Shown: piece by piece, positions 22,403 through 30,254 of the stretch | How positions within the stretch are numbered: the first letter of the stretch is position 1 | How the letters are laid out: the number at the start of each line of letters is the position of its first letter | Source: Microcaldota archaeon | Lineage (GTDB): Archaea > Micrarchaeota > Micrarchaeia > Micrarchaeales > Micrarchaeaceae | Direction: 5' to 3' | DNA: 36,355 bases | NCBI GenBank assembly: GCA_021789815.1 | Contig: JAJYIZ010000007.1 | Span: 1-36,355, forward strand | Position numbers and translations under genes: made by a program | Notes under the pieces: generated by a model | Told to the model about the DNA's origin: nothing | The model's database searches: none | The model's input: the letters and a program-made list of their open reading frames with translations, nothing else

Positions 22403-22487
22403 TGCGGAGGTAGGGATTTGAACCCTAGCACTCCTAAGAGACTGACACCTCAAGCCAGCGCGTTTGACCAAGCTCTGCCACCTCCGC
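22403..22487 (-). tRNA. tRNA-Leu (GAG)
   Basis: Acceptor GCGGAGG/CCTCCGC with discriminator A. The anticodon stem CTGGC/GTCAG encloses TTGAGGT, giving anticodon GAG (Leu). A long class II variable arm (TCTCTTAGGAGT) and T-arm TAGGGTTCAAATCCCTA follow. 85 nt, no intron, no encoded CCA. The 5' end directly abuts the rpoD TAG stop with no spacer, and the 3' end is 10 nt before the eL18 start. The tRNA is therefore cut from a polycistronic mRNA. tRNA-Leu next to eL18 is a known archaeal arrangement. Confidence 0.95.
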
Positions 22488-23063
22488 CTAAAGCTTCTTG
22501 ACCTTTGAGGATAGTTCCTGCAGCTGCTCTTCTATCACATCAAAAGCCTTATTAATAATTTGCCTGGGCGGCATCTGGCCGAATGATTCAACGTAAAATT
22601 CGAAGGTGTCGTCGTCCTTCTGCTCGTAAGTCACAAGGCCTGGGCGGAACTTTGCATGCTTGAGCCCTATGCCCATGCGCGCTTTGGCCTCTACCCTTAT
22701 GCGCTGCTCCTCCGCGAGCTTTATTATTGGTATGTCTGGATTTGCGACCTTGACCTCCTTGTCTGAAGATTCGAGGCTCTTTGAGTATACCGTCTTGGGG
22801 CCGGTTGCTTCAAGCGTAAATAGTATCTCGTCTGTATCTGTGTAACCCTTCAGTGGTGTTGTCAATGGGACAAGCCCTATTCTATGAGAGATATACTCAT
22901 CGAATATTGCGCTGGAGTTCTCGTAGAACGTTATTGAATCAATTGCGAAGGTCGGAACAAGCCCGCCCGCGGCTCTCCTTATCGCGTTTGCGTACATGTT
23001 CGTGGATTCCTTAAGAGTGAACCTAAGAACGTTGCCTCTGTCTTCTAGTATGTCGATTTTCAT
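22488..23063 (-). CDS. rpoD: DNA-directed RNA polymerase subunit D (Rpb3)
   Basis: About 191 aa from ATG 23063 (MKIDILEDRGNVLRFTLKES). Contains ANAIRRAAGGLVPTFAIDSITFYENSS, the segment FDEYISHRIGLVPL and a C-terminal dimerisation helix. Together with RpoL it forms the alpha-like platform. Canonical archaeal RpoD is ~260 aa and often has a 4Fe-4S insert; here there are no Cys at all and that domain is missing. The extra nine residues to 23090 are not needed. The stop TAG directly touches the tRNA-Leu gene. Confidence 0.95.
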   Translation of the reverse strand: MKIDILEDRGNVLRFTLKESTNMYANAIRRAAGGLVPTFAIDSITFYENSSAIFDEYISHRIGLVPLTTPLKGYTDTDEILFTLEATGPKTVYSKSLESSDKEVKVANPDIPIIKLAEEQRIRVEAKARMGIGLKHAKFRPGLVTYEQKDDDTFEFYVESFGQMPPRQIINKAFDVIEEQLQELSSKVKKL

Positions 23064-23108
23064 TTCGCTCACTACGGCGTCAAAGAGCATGACAATTAGT
23101 TAAAAGAA

Positions 23109-23131
23109 TTATATACGAGAATATTTATAAA
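23109..23131. promoter_or_regulatory. Divergent promoter region of rpoD and the 23164 gene
   Basis: Two AT elements are seen: TTATATA (about 23109-23115), ~49 bases from the rpoD ATG on the minus strand, and TTTATAAA (23124-23131), centred ~36 bases before the plus-strand TTG at 23164. Both spacings fit archaeal promoters with short leaders. Confidence 0.5.
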
Positions 23132-23156
23132 GGTATTCAAAAGCTCTATTGTTGCG

Positions 23157-23160
23157 TGAT
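23157..23160 (+). promoter_or_regulatory. Ribosome-binding signal that decides a TTG start
   Basis: TGAT lies three bases before TTG 23164, the same layout as at many genes here. It favours TTG 23164 over the two TTG codons at 23149 and 23152. Confidence 0.5.
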
Positions 23161-23163
23161 CGA

Positions 23164-23751
23164 TTGACGTTTGAGAGCATCTTCTTCAGCGAACTTCATA
23201 CATCGGGTTTCGGTTCGCAACCGTATCTCAAAACGTTCAAGAAACGGCCGCACGTATCGAAATCAAAGATAGATGCGTATTCCAATTGCGTGTATCTGAA
23301 GGTAGGGGATTTTTTCTCAAAAGCAGGCTACAGCGATACAGACAGCAGGTACATCTCAGCGACTTCTATGACGTACGACATCTTCATGAGCATCTATGAT
23401 GTTAACACACAGAGCGTCGCTGCAGCCAGGTTCCTTGAGCTGACCAGCGACCTCAACACAAAGTTTGGAAAGTTCATAAAATCCCTAAGGAGACCGAACC
23501 TGGAGGTGCGCTTAATAGGCATGCAGGATGCAGAGTCTGCGCTGCCGCTTTACGGCGTAGCAGATATGATTGCACAGAACAGGCTTTCCGTGTATGAGAT
23601 AGACCTTTTTGGAAAGAACATACGCCACATAGCATTTGACATTAGTTCTGGCATGAGCTACAACGTGCTTATGGAGGACAAAATATACAAGCCTGGAGAG
23701 CTAGCCAGCAAAATGACCTACGAGCAGTTCGAAAAGAGTCTCAGGGGCTGA
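23164..23751 (+). CDS. Hypothetical protein, alpha/beta
   Basis: About 195 aa; not recognised. No signal peptide or TM helix. The sequence mixes strands and helices (VRLIGMQDAESALPLYGVADM, VYEIDLFGKNIRHIAFDIS). A TTG start at 23164 with TGAT upstream and a TATA box ~36 bases before it indicate a real gene. It is divergent from rpoD and its last 11 bases overlap the end of the convergent phosphodiesterase gene. No function is assigned. Confidence 0.7.
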   Translation: MTFESIFFSELHTSGFGSQPYLKTFKKRPHVSKSKIDAYSNCVYLKVGDFFSKAGYSDTDSRYISATSMTYDIFMSIYDVNTQSVAAARFLELTSDLNTKFGKFIKSLRRPNLEVRLIGMQDAESALPLYGVADMIAQNRLSVYEIDLFGKNIRHIAFDISSGMSYNVLMEDKIYKPGELASKMTYEQFEKSLRG

Positions 23752-24307
23752 GCGCTTTTGTGTAAAGATCGGAGTGCGTGGGACCGTGCTCGCCCAGCAC
23801 GCTACTCTTCAACTTTATCTCCTTGCACGTGAAACTGCCGAAACTGTCCTCGGAATGGCTTGCAATGAATCCTTTGAGGTAGAGAACGTCCTCTTTGCTC
23901 GGGTCCTTTATCCTCGCTATCGTGGCGTGCGCTGCAAAGTCCCTGTCCTCTAGTTTTATCTTCAGTTTTTCGGCGCTCTCCCTTAGCACCGAATATATCC
24001 TTCTAAGCTCGACTTCGCCTTCGAGAACATTAGCGAATATTACCCTAGGAACTCTACCGAAAGTTCCAATGCCACCGAATGACAGGTTGAACTGCGGCAC
24101 ATCTATCTGCGAAATCGCCTCTGTCATTCCTTTTATTTGGGCATCGTTTATCGAGCCTAGAAATAGCAAAGTCATGTGGATCTGCTCCTCTTTGACCGGT
24201 CTTGCAGAATTGCACTCCATTTCTGAGGTTATTGCTGTTATCTTTTTCCTTACGTTTGGAGCAATCTCTATTGCTATGAAGGCCCTTGTGCTTTCCATGC
24301 GATCCAT
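23741..24307 (-). CDS. thpR: RNA 2',3'-cyclic phosphodiesterase (LigT/ThpR family)
   Basis: 188 aa with both HxT catalytic motifs: H44-M-T46 in IHMTLLFLG and H127-A-T129 in AAHATIARIK. Members open 2',3'-cyclic phosphates and show 2'-5' RNA ligase activity in vitro; a link to tRNA splicing is often proposed. ATG 24307 (MDRMESTRAF) or 24298 (MESTRAF) may be the start. It is divergent from pyrG over 53 bp with one shared TATA-like element. Confidence 0.92.
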   Translation of the reverse strand: MDRMESTRAFIAIEIAPNVRKKITAITSEMECNSARPVKEEQIHMTLLFLGSINDAQIKGMTEAISQIDVPQFNLSFGGIGTFGRVPRVIFANVLEGEVELRRIYSVLRESAEKLKIKLEDRDFAAHATIARIKDPSKEDVLYLKGFIASHSEDSFGSFTCKEIKLKSSVLGEHGPTHSDLYTKALSP

Positions 24308-24330
24308 TATTACAAATCACCCAGCATAAG

Positions 24331-24344
24331 GTATTTTAATATGC
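24331..24344. promoter_or_regulatory. Shared TATA element between thpR and pyrG
   Basis: GTATTTTAATATGC reads TTTTAATA on the plus strand and TATTAAAA on the minus strand. Its centre (~24337) is ~24 bases from the pyrG GTG and ~30 bases from the thpR ATG. Only this AT element is present in the 53-bp spacer, and both transcripts would be nearly leaderless. Confidence 0.55.
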
Positions 24345-24360
24345 TGGAACTAAATGTTGT

Positions 24361-25956
24361 GTGCAGACTAAGTATATTGTTATCCTAGGGTCACTGCTGA
24401 GCGGTCTTGGCAAGGGAGGAGTGACAGGCTCCATCTGCAAGATCCTCGGTTTCTACAACTACAAAGCTCTTCCTGTAAAGTTCGACGGCTATCTCAACTA
24501 TGACTGCGGGACCATGAACCCATACAGGCACGGCGAGGTCTTCGTTCTCGATGACAAGAGCGAGGTCGACATGGACTTCGGCATGTACGAGCGTTTCATA
24601 AACATAGACCTTAAGGGCAACCTATCGATAACTGGCGGCAAGCTATTCAGCAAGGTCATAGCGAAGGAGCGCAGGGGCGATTATCTTGGCGAAGACGTCC
24701 AGATAATACCGCATCTTACTAACGAGATACTGAACATGATAAAGAATATCTCGAATTCCGAAAAACCGGATGTTCTCGTGATAGAGGTCGGCGGCACAGT
24801 TGGCGATATAGAGAACAGCTATTTCATAGAGGCGATGAGGCAGCTTGCGCTTACAGAGAAGGTCGTGTTCGTTGATCTCACATACGTGCCGAAGCTTGAT
24901 GTTGTTGGCGAGCAGAAGACGAAACCCGCGCAGATAGGGGTGAGATCGCTCATGCAGCTGGGCATACAACCGGACTTTGTGATATGCAGGAGCAACGAGG
25001 TTATTGGAAAGAAAGCAAAGGAGAAGATCGCGCTCTTCAGCAGCATAAGCAAGGATCGCGTGATTGACGATTCTGACAAGGGAACGGTCTACAACCTTCC
25101 GCTCCACTTCATGGGGCAGCGTTTTGACAAACTTTTGATGGAGGACCTTCAGCTCCGAACCCGAAAGATCAACAGGAAGAAGCTAAACGAATGGAGCAGG
25201 ATGGTCGATAGGGTATCATCGCCAAGGAAGCGCATCAATATAGCGATAGTCGGCAAGTATACGGATCTAAAGGACTCTTATGTAAGCGTGAAGGAGGCGC
25301 TGATCCATGCCGGTGCGCAGAACAACGTCATGGTAGACTTCAACTGGATAGAATCTACAGCGCTTGAGGGCCACGACCTCCATGCTCTAGAAAACGCAGA
25401 TGGCATACTTGTACCGGGGGGTTTTGGAGTTAGGGGCACAGAAGGAATGATAAATGCGATAAGATATGCGCGCGAGAACAAGGTTCCGTACCTGGGGCTC
25501 TGCTTTGGAATGCAGCTAATGGTAGTGGAATATGCAAGGAATGCCTGCATGCTCAAGAACGCCACCTCATCGGAATTCGACAAGAAGGCGCGTTACAAGG
25601 TGATTGAGATTATGGAATCACAAAGAGACCTCAAGGAGAAAGGGGGAAACATGCGGCTCGGCGCATGGACTGCACGGCTGAGGAAGGGCACACATGCATA
25701 TGAAGCTTACAAAAGCACAACGATAAGCGAGAGACACAGGCACAGGTACGAAGTTAACAACCGTTACAGGAGTATTCTTGAGAAGAATGGCCTGGTTGTC
25801 AGCGGGACCACACCGAATAATCACATAGTAGAGATAACTGAATGGAAGGACTCTTTTGGGATTGGAACGCAGGCGCACCCGGAACTCAAGTCCAGGCTTG
25901 AAAGACCTGCTCCGCTCTTTTTGGAATTCATCAAGCATGCAGCGGCAAGAGCCTAG
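24361..25956 (+). CDS. pyrG: CTP synthase
   Basis: 531 aa, normal length. The N-terminal synthetase domain has the P-loop region ILGSLLSGLGKGG (residues 8-20), GTMNPYRHGEVFVLDD and KERRGDYLGEDVQIIPH. The C-terminal glutamine amidotransferase domain has nucleophile Cys in PYLGLCFGMQ and the His-Glu pair in AHPELKSR. It converts UTP to CTP with glutamine and ATP. The N-terminal domain diverges from the usual wording at several invariant stretches (for example KFDGYLNYD where KLDPYINVD is usual), typical of a fast-evolving lineage. Start codon GTG, preceded by a TATA element ~24 bases upstream, so probably leaderless. Confidence 0.96.
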   Translation: MQTKYIVILGSLLSGLGKGGVTGSICKILGFYNYKALPVKFDGYLNYDCGTMNPYRHGEVFVLDDKSEVDMDFGMYERFINIDLKGNLSITGGKLFSKVIAKERRGDYLGEDVQIIPHLTNEILNMIKNISNSEKPDVLVIEVGGTVGDIENSYFIEAMRQLALTEKVVFVDLTYVPKLDVVGEQKTKPAQIGVRSLMQLGIQPDFVICRSNEVIGKKAKEKIALFSSISKDRVIDDSDKGTVYNLPLHFMGQRFDKLLMEDLQLRTRKINRKKLNEWSRMVDRVSSPRKRINIAIVGKYTDLKDSYVSVKEALIHAGAQNNVMVDFNWIESTALEGHDLHALENADGILVPGGFGVRGTEGMINAIRYARENKVPYLGLCFGMQLMVVEYARNACMLKNATSSEFDKKARYKVIEIMESQRDLKEKGGNMRLGAWTARLRKGTHAYEAYKSTTISERHRHRYEVNNRYRSILEKNGLVVSGTTPNNHIVEITEWKDSFGIGTQAHPELKSRLERPAPLFLEFIKHAAARA

Positions 25957-27542
25957 CGTACGAATATCGCTGTGTACCTCAGAACAGCACCGAACGCTGC
26001 CCCCAACACAGGTATCTTATTGGTCATGCTGCCGAGTATTCTCGTGTCGTTTCTGTCGACACCCCTTACAAGACCCAGTATTATCGGGTATATTATAACA
26101 AGCTCTATCGCAGCAGTTATCAGCAGTGGTATGTAGTTGGACTGCCATATGATTATGAGTGGTACGATTAGGAGCATCGAGATCCCGTTGGCCGCCATTA
26201 TCCTGAGCAGTTTCATTATGTCAAATCCCAACCTGAAGAGCTTGTCGCTGCTCCTTATGTACAGTATATTCGTCAGTATCGGCACTATTATGAACAGGAT
26301 GAGGACAAGCCCTATCCCTTTGAAAAGAGGTATCAGTATGAAAATCAGGACAAGCTGGGCTGCGCTTATTATCATGTTGTACTTGAAGACCTTCTTCACC
26401 TTGTTCGCGCTCATCAGGAGCGTGTTTGCGTATTGGCCTGCCAGCGCTATAAGCGCGCCTATGCCCATAATCGCTATGAAGAGCGGCGCGATTCTGTAGA
26501 CGCTGCTGAACGCAACGTAAGAGAAGGGCTGCGCGAGCACCACTATGAAGAGCAGTATCGGAGCCAGCAGGATGAACGAGTAGTACACGGTATGATTGTA
26601 GAACTGGCTTATCTTGGCGCGCACCCTCTTACTCGCCAGAGTTGTAGAATACATAGAAAGAAGAGAAACGCTTATCGAGCCTGCTACTATGTCTATGAAG
26701 GAGTTAACCTTAGAGGCTACTCCAAGGTTTCCTATCACAACGGTCGTGGCATACGCGCCGACAACTATGAAAGCAAGATTGTATACCAGAGACATAGAAG
26801 TAAGCGATACAGATATCGGGACCGAGAAACGGAATATTTTCTTTATCGAGTCTATGGAGGGCATGACCAGCATCCTGAGACCGTTCTTGCTGTATATAAG
26901 ATAGAGCGAATAGAGGAACCCTGCAGAATATCCTATTATCATTCCGATTATGGGAGCTGCTGCGCCGAATCCCATGAACACGAAGAGAACGCTGAGTGCC
27001 GACTGAAGCACGGCCTGGACCGTGTTGGCGAGCGCGAGGTGCAGACCCTTGTTGAATCCCAGAAGGGCGGAATATGATGCACTGAAAAGCATCGATGATA
27101 TTATAGACACGGCAGCTATGTCTATCACAAGGGTGTACGATGCGTTGTGGAAAATGTTTGTTGATATCATGCCGCTGAGCGCGATTGTAGCGACAGCGAT
27201 GGCTAACGACATCACTATTGTCACAAAGAACGAATTTGCAAGTATGTCTTCTATGCTGCGCTTGTCGCCCTTGTAGAGATACTCAGGAATGAATCTGTTC
27301 ATGGCTATGCCAACGCCAAAGTTTCCTATGGCTGCGCCGAACCCGGCCACAGCGAGCGCAAGGGTGTATATTCCATACAGGCTGGGCCCCAAGAGCCTTG
27401 CAACAACTATGAACGATAGCCCGAGGAAGATTATCGAGATCGCTTTGCCAACCATAACGCCGGTCGCGGTAGCTGCCGCTGCAGATCCTATCTTGTGGGT
27501 CTCCGGATCCACATGCGCAGGTTTTCCGCTTCTTCTTGCCAT
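25953..27542 (-). CDS. Polysaccharide/lipid-linked oligosaccharide flippase (MATE-like, Wzx/RfbX family)
   Basis: About 529 aa, roughly 14 TM helices. The N-terminus IFLGLSFIVVARLLGPSLYGIYTLALAVAGFGAAIGNFGVG is typical of this superfamily. Likely moves lipid-linked glycans outward for surface glycan or glycoprotein assembly. Directly downstream of the GT2 gene with overlapping stop/start (TGGTAGGTATGGC), so the pair is coupled. ATG 27542 (MARRSGKP) is preferred over the in-frame ATG 27551. Convergent overlap of 4 nt with pyrG. Confidence 0.88.
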   Translation of the reverse strand: MARRSGKPAHVDPETHKIGSAAAATATGVMVGKAISIIFLGLSFIVVARLLGPSLYGIYTLALAVAGFGAAIGNFGVGIAMNRFIPEYLYKGDKRSIEDILANSFFVTIVMSLAIAVATIALSGMISTNIFHNASYTLVIDIAAVSIISSMLFSASYSALLGFNKGLHLALANTVQAVLQSALSVLFVFMGFGAAAPIIGMIIGYSAGFLYSLYLIYSKNGLRMLVMPSIDSIKKIFRFSVPISVSLTSMSLVYNLAFIVVGAYATTVVIGNLGVASKVNSFIDIVAGSISVSLLSMYSTTLASKRVRAKISQFYNHTVYYSFILLAPILLFIVVLAQPFSYVAFSSVYRIAPLFIAIMGIGALIALAGQYANTLLMSANKVKKVFKYNMIISAAQLVLIFILIPLFKGIGLVLILFIIVPILTNILYIRSSDKLFRLGFDIMKLLRIMAANGISMLLIVPLIIIWQSNYIPLLITAAIELVIIYPIILGLVRGVDRNDTRILGSMTNKIPVLGAAFGAVLRYTAIFVR

Positions 27543-27544
27543 AC

Positions 27545-28252
27545 CTACCATTTCATTATTGATCGAAAAGCCAGGGTGACTATCCTTGGCTTGAATTTGG
27601 ACTTACCGCGCTTTCTTTCCGGGAAGTTCGGGTATCCGACCTCGCCGATCCTTGTCTTGTTACCTATTATTCTTAAAATATCGAGCAGTGTCTTGTTCCC
27701 CTCGTACACGAACGCTCTTTCATTATTCCTTATCAACCCTTTAAATATTTCTGTCCTAATCGCAAAGTAACCCGATGCCATATCGCTGCACGTTGGGAGC
27801 CCTCTTATTTTGTAGACTACAAGAGCAAGTAGTATCATCGCTTTTGAGAGGGCCCTCCTTGTAAAGCTGCGCTTGCCGTGCCCGTGGCGCACCCCTATTA
27901 CAAGATCGTACATGTCTAGACCCATTGAAAGTTTCTTTATCCTGTTTAAGGGGTGCTGGAAATCCGCATCCATGGATATTGTCTTTGGGGTCCGCACCTG
28001 CAACGCTGCGTCGAGTATGCTTGCTGTTGTGCCGTGGACCCCTTTTCTGGACCTGTCGAGGAGCCTTATCCTTCGGTTTTTCTTCGACATCCTTTTTACT
28101 ATTCGGTCTGTAGAATCTTTTGATCCGTCGTCAGGCACTATTATCGAAATGCCAGGATACATTCTTGTGACTGTGTTGAGAAACTGTGCTATGTTCTCTT
28201 TCTCGTTCAAAGTAGGCGCTATTATCGTAGTGTCTGAGTAGTCCTTGCGCAT
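27545..28252 (-). CDS. Family 2 glycosyltransferase, dolichyl-phosphate mannose synthase-like
   Basis: 235 aa, no C-terminal TM domain. VPDDGSKDST (residues 39-48) and SMDADFQHP with D95/D97 are the nucleotide-sugar and metal motifs of the DPM1 type. Basic C-terminal segment (NFPERKRGKSKFKPR) is also typical. It likely transfers a sugar from a nucleotide donor to a polyprenyl phosphate. Paired with the downstream flippase, which points to N-glycan or surface polysaccharide assembly; the pilin-like proteins in this window with NxS/T sites are possible acceptors (inference). Confidence 0.9.
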   Translation of the reverse strand: MRKDYSDTTIIAPTLNEKENIAQFLNTVTRMYPGISIIVPDDGSKDSTDRIVKRMSKKNRRIRLLDRSRKGVHGTTASILDAALQVRTPKTISMDADFQHPLNRIKKLSMGLDMYDLVIGVRHGHGKRSFTRRALSKAMILLALVVYKIRGLPTCSDMASGYFAIRTEIFKGLIRNNERAFVYEGNKTLLDILRIIGNKTRIGEVGYPNFPERKRGKSKFKPRIVTLAFRSIMKW

Positions 28253-28355
28253 GGTCGTACCACGGCCTTACAGGAAATGTAATTCCGCATACCGAAAAGG
28301 ATATAAAGATTTTTATGCTGTTCGACCACAACTTACTATATAATAGGGTGTCCGT

Positions 28356-29576
28356 TTGGCCGAAAGACTGCTCGTTCTCGCTGTTGACATTGACAACGAT
28401 CTTTACAGGAAGGCTAGGATAGCCGGGCCTGTTCTCGGCAAGGATGCCAACCTAAAGGCTGCTGCAAAACTGGCACTTGCAGACCCGCAGGATCCAGATT
28501 CAAATACCATATTTGAGGCTGTAAAGAAGTACGATGAGCTGAAGAAGAAGGGCCATTCTGTTGCTATAGCAACAGTGACCGGCGCAGAGAAGGAGGGCTT
28601 TGTTGCCGACTCCGCTGTCGCAAGGCAGCTAGACATAGTTATAGACAGGTTCAAGCCAGACTCCTGCGTTCTTGTAACAGACGGAATGAGCGACATGCGC
28701 GTCCTCCCTATCCTTAAATCGAGGATAAACGTCAACAGTGTAGACCTAGTTCGCATGAAGCAGGCCGAAGACCTAGAAGGTGCGTACTTCACTGTATTTG
28801 AAAAACTTAAGGAACCCCACTACGCAAGAATAGTCTTCGGCATACCGGCTGTGCTTATACTGCTCTTTGCCATCAGTTACTACTTCAACTACGGATGGCA
28901 GCTGCCGGCCGCGCTCATAGGCGCATACCTATTGGCAAAGGGCTTCGGAGTAGAGGAATCTCTTGTGAGCTCTTTCAGGGGATTGGGCTTCAGCATAGAG
29001 AGGCTTAGCTTCGTCTTCTACGCCAGCTCGATAATATTCTTTGTGCTTAGTCTGATTATAGGCTATGGAACATACACAAGCACGCTGACCAGCACCACAG
29101 ATCCTATAACGCTTGTAGCATCTGCTGTTGAAGGGTTCCTTATACTATTCCCAGTGTCGTTGGTTCTCTACCTTGTCGGCAGGGTTCTCGACTTCGAGAA
29201 CAGGAGGCAGCGCTATCGCGCGATTACCCAGGGCACATACACAGGTTATGGGATAATAACGATCGCGATAGTTTACCTGACGGCAGCGTGGCTCATAGGC
29301 CAGGTCTACTTCTGGCAGTTCCTGTTATTCAGCGGGATTGCGATTGTCTTTGGTTATCTCGTATCGTGGCTCAGCACAGCCTTGAGGAGCCGCGCGATAA
29401 AGAGGGCGCGCATGAAGGACAAGCAAGTGATTAATGACATAGGCGCTTACATAGGCAAGGTCGCCGCAGTAGATGCAAAAAGAGGCATAATGCTTGTCAA
29501 GACCGAGTACGGTAACACGATCCGCTACGAGATAGACAGGATAACGAGCGTTTCAGAGAGAATAATAGTGAAGTAG
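28356..29576 (+). CDS. DUF373 family membrane protein
   Basis: 406 aa. Residues 1-145 are soluble: LLVLAVDIDNDLYRKA, GHSVAIATVTGAEKEGFVADS and VLVTDGMSDMRVLPILKSR. Then about six TM helices (~155-350) and a C-terminal ~55-residue soluble part (GKVAAVDAKRGIMLVKTEYGNTIRYEIDRI). This matches archaeal DUF373; its biochemical function is unknown. TTG start at 28356. It precedes the ribosomal operon by 58 bases and has tandem stop codons (TAGTAG). Confidence 0.85.
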   Translation: MAERLLVLAVDIDNDLYRKARIAGPVLGKDANLKAAAKLALADPQDPDSNTIFEAVKKYDELKKKGHSVAIATVTGAEKEGFVADSAVARQLDIVIDRFKPDSCVLVTDGMSDMRVLPILKSRINVNSVDLVRMKQAEDLEGAYFTVFEKLKEPHYARIVFGIPAVLILLFAISYYFNYGWQLPAALIGAYLLAKGFGVEESLVSSFRGLGFSIERLSFVFYASSIIFFVLSLIIGYGTYTSTLTSTTDPITLVASAVEGFLILFPVSLVLYLVGRVLDFENRRQRYRAITQGTYTGYGIITIAIVYLTAAWLIGQVYFWQFLLFSGIAIVFGYLVSWLSTALRSRAIKRARMKDKQVINDIGAYIGKVAAVDAKRGIMLVKTEYGNTIRYEIDRITSVSERIIVK

Positions 29577-29634
29577 TAGCCCCCCCTTCCCCTCTTCGGA
29601 AAATGCGTCGTAAAAACAAAAGAAAGGTTTAAAT

Positions 29635-29931
29635 ATGCCGAATTATAATAATAAAACAATCGTCCTTCATGAGCTTATTGGCCTGAAGGTCGATGTAGTA
29701 AAAAGCCATGACAGATCCAGACAAGGACTGAGAGGATTCGTAGTCGACGAGACGAAGAACACCCTCTTGATCGAGACTCCTTCTGGCAGGAAGGTAATCC
29801 CAAAGTTGGATTCGGCCTTCAAATTTGCCTATGGCAGAAGCAGGTTCGTGGTAGACGGCAAGGAGATAAACTTCAGGCCGTATGAACGCCTCGAGAAGAG
29901 CTTCAAGTTCTACAAGAAGCGTCGCCTTTGA
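29635..29931 (+). CDS. rnp1: RNase P protein component Rpp29 (Pop4)
   Basis: 98 aa. HELIGLKVDVVKSHDRSRQGLRG and FVVDETKNTLLIETPSGRKVIPK form the Sm-like barrel of Rpp29, and the C-terminal helix RPYERLEKSFKF matches. It partners RNA in tRNA 5' processing. Placement just before uS17 is the conserved archaeal order. ATG 29635 is preceded directly by TTTAAAT, which overlaps the start and so cannot be a TATA box at normal spacing; the transcript may come from further upstream. Confidence 0.93.
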   Translation: MPNYNNKTIVLHELIGLKVDVVKSHDRSRQGLRGFVVDETKNTLLIETPSGRKVIPKLDSAFKFAYGRSRFVVDGKEINFRPYERLEKSFKFYKKRRL

Positions 29932-29950
29932 TGGCGTAATTCAGAGTAAG

Positions 29951-29954
29951 TGAT
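29951..29954 (+). promoter_or_regulatory. Ribosome-binding signal of uS17 at a TTG start
   Basis: TGAT lies three bases before TTG 29958, in the pattern used across this window, and supports TTG as the true start since no ATG fits the N-terminus. Confidence 0.55.
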
Positions 29955-29957
29955 CGT

Positions 29958-30254
29958 TTGGAATGCAAAGACCCAAAGTGCCCAATCCATGGGAATCTTA
30001 AGACGCACGGCTACCAGATAGAAGGAGTGGTGGTCAGCGACCGCGCCAAGAAGACCGTCATAATAGAGAAGGAATACAGCACATTCCTCAAGAAGTATGA
30101 GAGATCGCTTAGAAACACATCAAGGATAGCAGCGTACAACCCGGAGTGCATAGACGCTAAGACCGGCGACACTGTCCAGATAGCGGGAACCAGGAGGCTT
30201 AGCAAGACAAAGTCATTTGTCGTCACAAAAATAATCAACCGTGCATCCAAATGA
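29958..30254 (+). CDS. rps17: Small ribosomal subunit protein uS17
   Basis: 98 aa. Contains CPIHGNLKTHGYQIEGVVVSDRAKKTVIIEKEY and KTGDTVQIAGTRRLSKTKSFVV. A primary 16S-binding protein. The N-terminus CKDPKCPIH is typical of the archaeal form. TTG start with TGAT three bases upstream. Its stop overlaps the uL14 ATG (ATGA). Confidence 0.94.
   Translation: MECKDPKCPIHGNLKTHGYQIEGVVVSDRAKKTVIIEKEYSTFLKKYERSLRNTSRIAAYNPECIDAKTGDTVQIAGTRRLSKTKSFVVTKIINRASK

Noticed and set aside
22393-22431. N-terminal extension of eL18 from 22431
   Set aside because: It would be encoded by tRNA-Leu sequence; the ATG at 22392 has a perfect TGAT signal.
24643-25107. 154-aa antisense ORF inside pyrG
   Set aside because: Shadow of a highly conserved gene, no features of its own.
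29628-29635. TTTAAATA as the Rpp29 promoter
   Set aside because: It overlaps the start codon; the needed HELIG motif lies before the predicted transcript start.
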